NCBI GenBank assembly: GCA_903834145.1
Contig: CAILHY010000014.1
Span: 1 to 64,000 of the forward strand
Origin: an uncultured Actinomycetes bacterium
GTDB lineage: Bacteria > Actinomycetota > Actinomycetes > Nanopelagicales > Nanopelagicaceae
Direction of reading: 5' to 3'
Length of the DNA stretch: 64,000 bases
In this document: positions 44,270 to 52,172 of the stretch, in pieces
Numbering within the stretch: position 1 is the stretch's first letter
How the letters are laid out: every line of letters begins with the position of its first letter
Notes under the pieces: generated by a model
What the model saw: only the letters and a program-made list of their open reading frames with translations
The model's database searches: none
Told to the model about the DNA's origin: nothing
Translations under genes and position numbers: made by a program

Positions 44270-45549
44270 GAAAGACACAACGCCGCGGTCGCGGCTTGGT
44301 GGCCGCGATTCTTGCAGCCAGTGCGATAGCTGTTCCAGTAATGGCAGCGATTCCTGCACATGCAGCAACAGAACTTTCGTTCTGGAGCTGGCGCCCTGAA
44401 GATAAAGTCTTCTATGAAGCCCAAGCTGCTGATTTCTTGGCTGCTACAGGTATCGCAGTTAAGTTCACTCCATATGTTGCCACTGAGTACAACGCAACGC
44501 TGGCAACCGCTCTTACCGCAGGTAAGGGTCCAGATGTAATGCAGATCCGTGCTTATGGTGGAATGGCGAACCTTTCCGATGCTGGCAATTTCTTGCCATT
44601 AACATCGAAGTTGGTTCCAGCCCTTGCAAAGATTCCTGCCGGAACTCTTGCTGGTGCTCAGGGATACACCGACAAGCACCAATTCGGGCTCCCTTATGCC
44701 ACTTCCGTTTTGGGAGTTATGTATAACCCAGCACTCCTTAAGAAAGCTGGCATTAAAGCCCTTCCAACAACATGGGATTCATTCCTTGGCGTTCTCTCAC
44801 GTGTGAAGTCCGCAGGAATCATGCCTCTTGGAAATGGAACAGGCTATGCACCAGGACTTGAACAACTCTGGGGCGCAGTAGGTCCAGCGTTCTACGGTGG
44901 AACTGCTTTCTACAAGGATGTAGTTGCTGGCAACCGCACCTTCACGGATAAGAACTTCGTAGCATCACTTCAAGCCGTTAAGGACCTTGTTGCATATATG
45001 CCAGCAGGAGCCGAAGGTTTGGATTACAACACTGCACGTGGCCTCTTCGCTAACGAAAAAGCCGCGTTCTATATCGGTGGAAACTATGAAATCTCCTATT
45101 TCCGCAGCTTGAATCCATCACTCAGCGTTGGCTGGATTCCTGCACCTTCAGCATCCGCAGGATCACCTCGCTATGTCACTAACTGGGCAGATGGTGCTTT
45201 TGCAATTAATGCGAAGACCACTCATAAGACTGAAGCACTCAAGTTCCTGAACTTCTTGGCAAGCAAAGACTTTAATCAAGCAGCAGCTGATCAGCTTGGT
45301 TGGATTCCTACCGTTTCCGGAATCAAGGTAACTGATCCTGCAGTGATCGCAATGCAACGTGCAATCCCTACTTTGGGAACGCCATTCCTATCACTCGTTG
45401 GATTCCGTTATGGAACCCCAACAAGTTCATCCATTATGCAACCAGGATTCCAAAAGGTTGCAGCCGGTACGAAAACTTCTGCTGATTTGGCAAAAGATAT
45501 TCAAGCTGGTGTTGCATCTTGGTATAAGCCACTAACAGGTAAGGCCTAA
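44266..45549 (+). CDS. Extracellular sugar-binding protein, family 1
   Basis: Binding protein of the carbohydrate importer at 44266-47379. It has 427 residues. A Sec signal peptide ends A-H-A-A, again without a lipobox Cys. The mature part has the MalE-like layout (LSFWSWRPEDKVFYEAQAADF, GKGPDVMQIRAYGGMANL, FGLPYATSVLGVMYNPALLKKAGI, FANEKAAFYIGGNYEIS). Trp/Tyr-rich stretches suit a sugar ligand. Regulator upstream and amino-sugar kinase downstream point to GlcNAc, MurNAc or GlcNAc-MurNAc. A strong terminator-like hairpin follows the stop. Confidence 0.9.
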   Translation: MRKTQRRGRGLVAAILAASAIAVPVMAAIPAHAATELSFWSWRPEDKVFYEAQAADFLAATGIAVKFTPYVATEYNATLATALTAGKGPDVMQIRAYGGMANLSDAGNFLPLTSKLVPALAKIPAGTLAGAQGYTDKHQFGLPYATSVLGVMYNPALLKKAGIKALPTTWDSFLGVLSRVKSAGIMPLGNGTGYAPGLEQLWGAVGPAFYGGTAFYKDVVAGNRTFTDKNFVASLQAVKDLVAYMPAGAEGLDYNTARGLFANEKAAFYIGGNYEISYFRSLNPSLSVGWIPAPSASAGSPRYVTNWADGAFAINAKTTHKTEALKFLNFLASKDFNQAAADQLGWIPTVSGIKVTDPAVIAMQRAIPTLGTPFLSLVGFRYGTPTSSSIMQPGFQKVAAGTKTSADLAKDIQAGVASWYKPLTGKA

Positions 45550-45558
45550 GAAATAGGG

Positions 45559-45593
45559 CTGGGCGCAGGGGTAAAACTCTGCGCCCAGTTTTT
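45559..45593 (+). terminator. Terminator-like hairpin after the sugar-binding-protein gene
   Basis: CTGGGCGCAG (45559-45568) and CTGCGCCCAG (45579-45588) are exact reverse complements, followed by TTTTT (45589-45593). It stands inside the operon, 10 bases after the binding-protein stop and before the permease genes, so partial termination would leave the binding-protein mRNA in excess. Confidence 0.8.
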
Positions 45594-45634
45594 CTTAACA
45601 TCACCACTAATTCTAAATAATCTAGAGGAGCGCT

Positions 45635-46555
45635 GTGTCCAAGACTGGGTTGCAAAGAGAGCAGAGGAAATTCACTTTTCTGCTCCTAGCCCCAGGCTTG
45701 TTGACCATTATTATTTTCACCAGTATCCCCGCGCTCACCACTTTGAGTTACGCCTTCTTTCATTGGAAAGGTTTTCAACGAGGCTCCTTTGCTGGCTTTG
45801 AGAATTTCCATCGTCTCTTTAGTTTTCCATTCAAGGATCAATTCCTTATGGCGCTGCGTCACAACCTCCTAGTCTTTGTCGGGATTTTTACCTTGCAGAC
45901 CGCCGCGGGAATACTTATCGCCTACAGTCTTTATCGGATGATCAAGGGTCAACGATTCTTTAGAACGGTGACTTTTCTCCCTGTGATTTTTTCTCTGGTC
46001 ATTGTTGGATATATGTGGCAAGCACTTCTGGATCCTTTTTATGGACCAGTAAATAATATTCTTCATAGCATCGGGCTCGATTCGCTCGCCCGCACGTGGC
46101 TCGGAAGCACCAGCACTGCACTGCCTACTTTGGTTTTCATCAACCTATGGCGCTGGGTTGGCTTTCCGGCAATTATTTTTCTCTCCGGGTTTAACGCAAT
46201 TAATCAGGAATACCTAGAGGCCGCCAGAATTGATGGCGCTTCTGAGGGTCAAATATTTCGTAAAGTTATGTTCCCTTTACTTGCTCCATCTATGACCATC
46301 GTCGCCATTCTTACTTTTATTGGCGCCTTCGAATGGTTTGACCTGCCGTATGTGCTTGGAGGTTCCAGTGGAGGACCAGCGGGTGCAACGGACACGTTGG
46401 CGCTGATGTTCTATCGCCTCTCATTCGGATCCGTTGATTCTGGTGCCAATGAGATCGGAATTGGTTCAGCTCTCGGCGTTCTTATCTTCTCCATAGTCGG
46501 AGTCGGCGCAGCATTTGGCTCTAAATACTTACGAAGCCGCGAGGTAGATGTGTGA
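45635..46555 (+). CDS. Sugar ABC transporter permease, MalF/UgpA type
   Basis: 306 residues, six membrane helices. The EAA coupling loop is EYLEAARIDGASEGQIFRKVMFPLLAPS. The start is GTG with AGAGGAG at 45624-45630. It overlaps the second permease gene (GTGTGA). No ATPase gene accompanies the pair, so the importer must use a shared ATPase of the MsiK/UgpC type encoded elsewhere. Confidence 0.93.
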   Translation: MSKTGLQREQRKFTFLLLAPGLLTIIIFTSIPALTTLSYAFFHWKGFQRGSFAGFENFHRLFSFPFKDQFLMALRHNLLVFVGIFTLQTAAGILIAYSLYRMIKGQRFFRTVTFLPVIFSLVIVGYMWQALLDPFYGPVNNILHSIGLDSLARTWLGSTSTALPTLVFINLWRWVGFPAIIFLSGFNAINQEYLEAARIDGASEGQIFRKVMFPLLAPSMTIVAILTFIGAFEWFDLPYVLGGSSGGPAGATDTLALMFYRLSFGSVDSGANEIGIGSALGVLIFSIVGVGAAFGSKYLRSREVDV

Positions 46556-47379
46556 TTAAAGCGCTTTCGTCACGAATCTTCTTCCGATCAATTTTGATTT
46601 TCAATGCGGTAATGGTTTTGGTGCCCGTTCTCTTCCTCATTAACTCATCGCTTCGTGAAACTAATGATTTTGCGCGCAATCCGATCAAGTTGGCCACCTC
46701 GCCACATTGGGCGAATTTCAGTAGCGTCTGGGCCAACGGCGCCTTCGCAACCTATTTAAAGAATTCTCTTATTATTACCGTTGGATCAACCATCCTGATT
46801 CTGACACTTGCTCTTGGTGCAGGTTTTGTTCTCGGGCGATACACCTTTAAAGGTCAAAACTTCATCATGGGATTCATTCTTTCTGGAATGTTGGTCCCTG
46901 CGAAATTAGCGATCTTGCCTCTTTTTATTCAACTGAAATGGATGCATCTCCTTGATTCACATCTTGGATTAATCTTGGTTTACACATCAGGTGCGCTACC
47001 AGCCGCAATATTTATCATGAGTGGTTTCTTCAGATCGCTGCCTGCTGATCTAGATAGCGCAGCTCGAATAGATGGTGCTTCAGAATTTCAGCTACTACGA
47101 AGAGTCTTGGCACCACTAGTTCGTCCTGGGTTATCGATTGTTGCTATTTACTCGGCAATCCCCATCTGGAATGACTTCTTCTTGCCTTTAGTCTTTCTAC
47201 AAACGCCCGAGAAGAAGACCATCATGCAAGGTCTTACAGTTTTCTTTGGCGAGTATTCATCCCAGTGGGGAATCATCTTCGCGGGGCTGACTTTGGCAGC
47301 ACTTCCGCTCATCGTTCTTTATTTAATTCTTTCCGAGCAATTTATTAAAGGCCTTACAGCCGGCGCAGTGAAAGGGTAA
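46552..47379 (+). CDS. Sugar ABC transporter permease, MalG/UgpE type
   Basis: 275 residues, six membrane helices. The EAA loop is DLDSAARIDGASEFQLLRRVLAPLVRPG, and the family C-terminus (SEQFIKGLTAGAVKG) is intact. The GTG start overlaps the first permease stop. It is followed after three bases by the kinase gene, so transported sugar and kinase are coupled on one mRNA. Confidence 0.93.
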   Translation: MIKALSSRIFFRSILIFNAVMVLVPVLFLINSSLRETNDFARNPIKLATSPHWANFSSVWANGAFATYLKNSLIITVGSTILILTLALGAGFVLGRYTFKGQNFIMGFILSGMLVPAKLAILPLFIQLKWMHLLDSHLGLILVYTSGALPAAIFIMSGFFRSLPADLDSAARIDGASEFQLLRRVLAPLVRPGLSIVAIYSAIPIWNDFFLPLVFLQTPEKKTIMQGLTVFFGEYSSQWGIIFAGLTLAALPLIVLYLILSEQFIKGLTAGAVKG

Positions 47380-47382
47380 AGA

Positions 47383-48261
47383 ATGTTGTCGCTAGGAATT
47401 GATGCAGGTGCTTCATCCACAAAATGGGCACTTTTGAACGACAAGGGAGTCTTTCGAGAAGGTTCCCTCTTGGCAATGGATGGACACATAAACAAAGCGC
47501 CGTCTCGAGCTCGGATGATCCATGTGCTCGAAGAAATTGTTGCACTAGCCATGCCTGAAAAAATCACCTCAATATATGCAGGAATTACAGGTATCGCTGA
47601 AACCGAATCAGGTTCGGCAGCAATAAAGTCAATCTTTACAAGCATTTTTGGGGATATCCCAATTGATTTGGTATCAGATATTGAACTTGGTTATCGCGCA
47701 AATTTTGAACCTGGTGAAGGGATTTTCCTTTACGCCGGAACGGGATCGATCGCAATGTATATAGACGAAAACGAAAAGATCTTTCGGGCAGGTGGCTGGG
47801 GATATTTGCTCGGTGATGAAGGCGCCGGCTATTGGATCGGGCGAGAAGCAATACGCCAAGTGCTCACGACACTTGAAAGTGGAACGTCATTTACATCGGA
47901 TTCGTTTGAGTCAGAGATCTTGGGATCTATCCATTGCAAAGACTGGAAAGACATTAAGTCATTTGTATATTCCGACGACAGGGCAAAGATCGCTGAACTT
48001 TCACGGCTCGTTGCCTCTCTCGCGATCCATGGTGATGCAAAAGCGCTAAAGATCCTCATAAGTGCAGGGAGCGCCCTCGCAAATTTAGTCTGGAGACTTG
48101 AAGAAATTGTCAGGAAAGGCAACTTGCGCGTGATTTTTGCTGGGGGACTCAATGCACCAGAGAGTCCACTTTCGAGCGAACTCATCAAACAGATAGCTCG
48201 CCCCGTAGAGGTTTCTCACGTGAGAGCAGCAAATCGGGCTGCAGAGTTAGCTAGGAAGTGA
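47383..48261 (+). CDS. BadF/BadG-family amino-sugar kinase (GlcNAc or MurNAc kinase)
   Basis: 292 residues, ASKHA fold. The phosphate-1 loop is GIDAGASSTKWAL, phosphate-2 is YAGTGSIAMY, and FRAGGWGYLLGDEGAGYWIGREAIR is the hallmark segment of N-acetylglucosamine kinases. The adenosine loop is FAGGLNAPESP. Clostridial MurK, which phosphorylates both MurNAc and GlcNAc, belongs to the same superfamily. With murQ and a MurR-like regulator in the locus, MurNAc is a credible substrate next to GlcNAc. The end overlaps convergent mutY by 15 bases. Confidence 0.88.
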   Translation: MLSLGIDAGASSTKWALLNDKGVFREGSLLAMDGHINKAPSRARMIHVLEEIVALAMPEKITSIYAGITGIAETESGSAAIKSIFTSIFGDIPIDLVSDIELGYRANFEPGEGIFLYAGTGSIAMYIDENEKIFRAGGWGYLLGDEGAGYWIGREAIRQVLTTLESGTSFTSDSFESEILGSIHCKDWKDIKSFVYSDDRAKIAELSRLVASLAIHGDAKALKILISAGSALANLVWRLEEIVRKGNLRVIFAGGLNAPESPLSSELIKQIARPVEVSHVRAANRAAELARK

Positions 48262-49098
48262 GTACGAACTTTTTGTTTTCTTGTGAATAAGCCCATCTGC
48301 AATGAGCGTTTCGAGGGCCTTTTCTACTTGTGAATCATCATGCCAAAGTTTCTTTAATAGTTTTTCCGTAAGCCATTCATTCTCTCGGAGTGCTTGAAGG
48401 ATCGTTCCTCGACATTGTCGATCACTCCCATGCCACGTTTGTGTTTTACGAATTGTTGTTGATTTCGGAAAACCCGCTTTGCGCCATTGGCACACATTCG
48501 CTACGGGGCACATTTCACAATGGGGGTTTCGCGCAGTGCACACAAGGGCACCGAGTTCCATAGTTGCCGCTGCCCAAATGTGAGCACCATCTTTAGGTAT
48601 CAATTCTTTCCGAACCGCTTTCTCAGTTTTTGAGGTAGAGGAAGTAGGGGATTCCTGCCCGTCGAATAGGCGAACAAAGAGCCGTCGAATATTTACATCT
48701 AAAACCAGTGAACTCTCTTTATAGGCAAAGGCAGTGATGGCCGCTGCCGTGTATTCGCCAACGCCAGGTAAAGTTCTTAGAAGATGCTCGCTAGTGGGAA
48801 CCTTGTTATTAAATTCAGTCGCGATAATTTTTGCGCTTTCATGTAGCCGAAGTGCACGACGTGGATAGCCTAAACGGCCCCATGCAGTAATCACTTCGGC
48901 CGTTGGCGCTAGTGCAAGATCGGCGGCCGTTGGCCAGCGCTGCATCCACTCATTCCATTTCGGTAGTACCCGATTGACCGGCGTTTGTTGGAGCATGAAC
49001 TCACTGACCATTACGCCCCACGGGGTTGTATTTCTCCAAGGTAGGTCGCGCTTGTTGCTCTCAAACCAGGAAATGATTTCCTTTTCTACTGCGCTCAT
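48247..49098 (-). CDS. mutY: A/G-specific adenine glycosylase
   Basis: Removes adenine mispaired with 8-oxoguanine. It has 283 residues. The catalytic Glu is in VMVSEFMLQQTPV, the helix-hairpin-helix is LPGVGEYTAAAI, and the catalytic Asp is in VLDVNIRR. The 4Fe-4S site C-x6-C-x2-C-x5-C is complete (CTARNPHCEMCPVANVC). The Nudix-like 8-oxoG-recognition domain of E. coli MutY is replaced by a short ~60-residue tail. Its start overlaps the radA stop (ATGA), so both repair genes are co-translated. Confidence 0.93.
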   Translation of the reverse strand: MSAVEKEIISWFESNKRDLPWRNTTPWGVMVSEFMLQQTPVNRVLPKWNEWMQRWPTAADLALAPTAEVITAWGRLGYPRRALRLHESAKIIATEFNNKVPTSEHLLRTLPGVGEYTAAAITAFAYKESSLVLDVNIRRLFVRLFDGQESPTSSTSKTEKAVRKELIPKDGAHIWAAATMELGALVCTARNPHCEMCPVANVCQWRKAGFPKSTTIRKTQTWHGSDRQCRGTILQALRENEWLTEKLLKKLWHDDSQVEKALETLIADGLIHKKTKSSYSLPS

Positions 49099-50462
49099 TC
49101 TCCAGAGATCTTGACTCGGCTCAAAGCTTGATCTAGTCGAGAAACTTCTACGATTTCCATTCCTTCAATCTTCGTATCGCTTCCCAATGGCACTAGGGCT
49201 CTCTTGAATCCCAATCGATAAGCTTCGGCCAAGCGGCGACCTACCCCACTTACTTTTCGGATTTCACCAGCAAGACCCACCTCACCAATGGCAACAAGAT
49301 CACCGGGAAGTGCCAAACCTTTGGCCGCCGATGCAACGGCAAGTGCTAAAGCAAGATCTGCTGCAGGTTCGGTCATCTTCATTCCGCCAACAGTTGCTGC
49401 ATAGACATCTCGTCCTGCAATGCGAATATTTGCTCGAAGTTCAAGGACTGCCAAGGTCATCGAAGTCCGAGCAGCATCGAGTCCGCTCGTCACTCGCCTG
49501 GCATTGCCGTAATCGTTATCGCGCCCAAGACCAACGAGCGCTTGAATTTCGGCCAAGAGTGGACGTCGACCTTCGAGCGTCACAGTCACGCAAGTGCCAG
49601 GGACTGGTTCGGTATGCCGAGTTGTGAAGAGGCCAGTGGGATCGGCGACACTTTCGATTCCGCCATCATGCAAATCAAAACATCCAACTTCATCACTTGC
49701 ACCAAAACGATTCTTGGTTGCTCGGATAAGTCGTAGCCGTGAATGACGTTCGCCTTCAAATTGCAAAACTACATCCACGATATGTTCCAACAATCGAGGA
49801 CCAGCGATAGATCCATCTTTGGTGACGTGACCAACTAAGAGCAAAGTTATATCGCGATCTTTTGCTAAGCGAATGAGCGCTCCGGCAACTTCACGCACTT
49901 GAGTTACTCCGCCCGCAGCGCCATCTGCAGCGCCACTGCTCATTGTTTGGATACTGTCGATGATTAATAAGTTTGGTTTGACCGTGTCAATGTGTGAAAT
50001 GACCGCGCCTAAATCATTTTCTGAAGCGAGCCACAAAAGTGGGTCCACTGCTCCAATGCGTTCGGCTCGAAGTCGGACTTGCGAGGCTGATTCTTCCCCG
50101 CTTATGTAAAGCGCCCGGATTCCTCGCGAAGCGCTTTGTGCTGCAACGGTAAGCAAGAGAGTGGATTTACCAACACCTGGTTCTCCAGCTAGCAATATCG
50201 CAGCCCCGGGTACAAGTCCTCCGCCCAAAACTCTATCGAGTTCAGTGACACCGGTAGAGCGCGCTGAGGCACTGGAAAGATCGACTTCACCGATAGGTGT
50301 TGCAACGTGAGTTACTGCACCAGGAACTAACGACAATCGTTTCGGCGCTGCGATTTCTTCAACACTGCCCCAGACCTGACATTCGCCACATCGGCCCACC
50401 CATTTATTTGTGGTCCATCCGCATTCAACGCAACGGAATGGGTCTTTCTCGGGTTTGGCCAT
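49095..50462 (-). CDS. radA: DNA repair protein RadA (Sms)
   Basis: Branch-migration ATPase for recombination intermediates. It has 455 residues: N-terminal zinc finger (CVECGWTTNKWVGRCGEC), RecA-type core with GEPGVGKSTLL, the RadA-specific KNRFG motif, and a C-terminal Lon-protease-like domain (about 300-450). The start is fixed by a TAGGCT box six bases upstream. disA, the usual radA neighbour in actinobacteria, is missing; the next gene is a Cys-rich protein read in the same direction. Confidence 0.96.
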   Translation of the reverse strand: MAKPEKDPFRCVECGWTTNKWVGRCGECQVWGSVEEIAAPKRLSLVPGAVTHVATPIGEVDLSSASARSTGVTELDRVLGGGLVPGAAILLAGEPGVGKSTLLLTVAAQSASRGIRALYISGEESASQVRLRAERIGAVDPLLWLASENDLGAVISHIDTVKPNLLIIDSIQTMSSGAADGAAGGVTQVREVAGALIRLAKDRDITLLLVGHVTKDGSIAGPRLLEHIVDVVLQFEGERHSRLRLIRATKNRFGASDEVGCFDLHDGGIESVADPTGLFTTRHTEPVPGTCVTVTLEGRRPLLAEIQALVGLGRDNDYGNARRVTSGLDAARTSMTLAVLELRANIRIAGRDVYAATVGGMKMTEPAADLALALAVASAAKGLALPGDLVAIGEVGLAGEIRKVSGVGRRLAEAYRLGFKRALVPLGSDTKIEGMEIVEVSRLDQALSRVKISGE

Positions 50463-50468
50463 AGGGAT

Positions 50469-50474
50469 AGCCTA
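50469..50474 (-). promoter_or_regulatory. Leaderless-type -10 box (TAGGCT) of radA-mutY
   Basis: Minus-strand TAGGCT, six bases (ATCCCT), then the radA ATG at 50462. Confidence 0.6.
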
Positions 50475-50488
50475 GAGCGAAGTGCTGA

Positions 50489-51298
50489 CTATTTACCTGC
50501 ACCCAAGGTGGCTGGGTGAGTGATGACAAAAAGTGGGAGCGAACGTCGAGCAAGTTCCTTAATTGCAGCTACGCGATCTTCGCAGTGGCGAGCCAAAATG
50601 TCGTAGGCCTCTTGGCTCATGAGTGCAACAAGTTCAGTGCGATTAGAAATGTAGACCGGCTCAATTCCAACGTGTGCTTCAGTATTACTGGTGCAATACC
50701 AATCGAAATCTTCTCCGCCATCGCCCCATGCAAGGCGTTCGTATTCGCCGATGACTGTGACCGAGTATTCGCGCTCGCCGACTTCACGTGTTTCAAAACT
50801 ACGGCGTAACGGTAATTGCCAACATACATCTGGCTTTGTATCAACGAAATGTTTGCCCTCTTTTTGGGCTAAGTGGTGAAGTACACAACCGAAGGATCCA
50901 GTGAAACCTTCTGCCTGGTACCCCTTTCGATTTAGGAAGATGCAGGATCCATCGATAGTCCGAGTCTTGCGTTCGTTATCTTCATCTCGCTCGCTAATGC
51001 GAAGTTGTCCGCGAGCTTTTTTAGGTTGAGCTTGATCAAAGAATTGCCACATCTCAGGTGTCAGGCTTGCAGCGGTGGCAAGAACTTTCGCCTCATCGCT
51101 TTCGTCTGTGTACATCGCACCTTCAGTGCAACAACCATCATTGGGGCGATCAGCAAAAACTCCCTTGCAACCATCGCCGTAGATACAACTCCAATAGGAA
51201 GTGAGCCAGGTGAGATCACACTTGAAGATACCTACTTCGTCGTTGGGATCAGTAAATTCAATCCAATCACGGGCGAATCCTGGCTTAACTTCAGACAT
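50489..51298 (-). CDS. Cys-rich cytosolic protein of unknown function
   Basis: 269 residues, no signal peptide or membrane helix. The N-terminal third holds a Cys cluster spaced C-x10-C-x4-C-x11-C-C (residues about 27-56), and further Cys follow in GSCIFLNRKG, SFGCVLHHLA and PDVCWQLPLRR. The pattern suggests a bound metal or Fe-S cluster and loosely resembles the CxxCxxCC/DUF3109-type families, but I do not recognise it firmly. The ATG is eight bases after a TAGGCT box. It lies between proC (divergent) and radA-mutY, so a link to DNA repair or redox is only positional. Confidence 0.7.
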   Translation of the reverse strand: MSEVKPGFARDWIEFTDPNDEVGIFKCDLTWLTSYWSCIYGDGCKGVFADRPNDGCCTEGAMYTDESDEAKVLATAASLTPEMWQFFDQAQPKKARGQLRISERDEDNERKTRTIDGSCIFLNRKGYQAEGFTGSFGCVLHHLAQKEGKHFVDTKPDVCWQLPLRRSFETREVGEREYSVTVIGEYERLAWGDGGEDFDWYCTSNTEAHVGIEPVYISNRTELVALMSQEAYDILARHCEDRVAAIKELARRSLPLFVITHPATLGAGK

Positions 51299-51306
51299 AG
51301 TCGCAG

Positions 51307-51312
51307 AGCCTA
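51307..51312 (-). promoter_or_regulatory. -10 box (TAGGCT) of the Cys-rich protein gene
   Basis: Minus-strand TAGGCT, eight bases, then ATG at 51298; leader of 0-2 bases expected. Confidence 0.45.
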
Positions 51313-51347
51313 CGGGTTATTCCATGAATGCGCACATCAGTACAAGG

Positions 51348-51353
51348 TAACCT
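51348..51353 (+). promoter_or_regulatory. Leaderless-type -10 box (TAACCT) of proC
   Basis: TAACCT, six bases (TTGCCT), then the ATG at 51360. This decides the proC start against an in-frame TTG at 51354, which falls inside the spacer. Confidence 0.6.
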
Positions 51354-51359
51354 TTGCCT

Positions 51360-52172
51360 ATGACGAGCGACTTCACACCTTCGGCAATTGGCGTCATTGG
51401 CGCCGGCATTATGGGCGAGGCACTTATTAGTGCGCTCATTTCTTCTGGTGTAGCGCCAGCAACGATCACGATTTCTGAGAAGCGTGAAGAACGAGCTCGC
51501 GAATTGATGTCGAAGTATGAAGTTCATAGCGCTGAACTTCTTGCCAATGTTGCAAGTGCACAAGTTCTCTTACTTGTCGTGAAACCTCAAGACATGGCAG
51601 GGGTACTTGAAGAAATCAAAGGTGCGCTCAATCCTGATGCACTTATCGTGACCTTTGCTGCTGGTAAGAAGATCGACTTCATTGCCTCGATCCTAGGAGG
51701 CAAGCGCTCGATCATTCGCGTTATGCCAAATACCCCAGCGCTTGTGGGTGAAGGGATGGCAGCGATCTCAAGCGGGCCTGAAGTGTTACCGGCACACACG
51801 CACTTTGTTCGAGGATTTCTTGAGGCGACAGGTCAAGTAGTAGAAGTAGAAGAGGCGCTACAGGACGCAGTCACAGCGGTAAGTGGCTCTGGCCCTGCCT
51901 ATTTCTTTGCTTTTATTGAGGCCATGGTGAGCGCTGGCATAGATCTTGGGCTCTCTCAAGAAGTGGCGACGCAGTTGAGTGTTCAAACAATGGTCGGCGC
52001 CGCAAAACTCTTGGCTACTTCGGATAAAAGTGCAACAACCTTGCGCGAAAATGTGACAAGTCCAAACGGGACAACCGCCGCAGCGCTTGCATCATTTAGT
52101 CAAGACGAACTCGGAAAGATAGTGAATACTGCGATGCGCGCAGCACGAGATCGATCACAAGAATTGGCATGA
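51360..52172 (+). CDS. proC: Pyrroline-5-carboxylate reductase
   Basis: Last step of proline synthesis, NADPH-dependent. It has 270 residues. Rossmann motif GVIGAGIMGEALISAL, then VLLLVVKPQDM, RVMPNTPALVGEGM, VSGSGPAYFFAFIEAM and the C-terminal dimer domain with TSPNGTTAAAL. The start at 51360 is given by the TANNNT box. The next gene begins directly after the stop with no gap. Confidence 0.95.
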   Translation: MTSDFTPSAIGVIGAGIMGEALISALISSGVAPATITISEKREERARELMSKYEVHSAELLANVASAQVLLLVVKPQDMAGVLEEIKGALNPDALIVTFAAGKKIDFIASILGGKRSIIRVMPNTPALVGEGMAAISSGPEVLPAHTHFVRGFLEATGQVVEVEEALQDAVTAVSGSGPAYFFAFIEAMVSAGIDLGLSQEVATQLSVQTMVGAAKLLATSDKSATTLRENVTSPNGTTAAALASFSQDELGKIVNTAMRAARDRSQELA

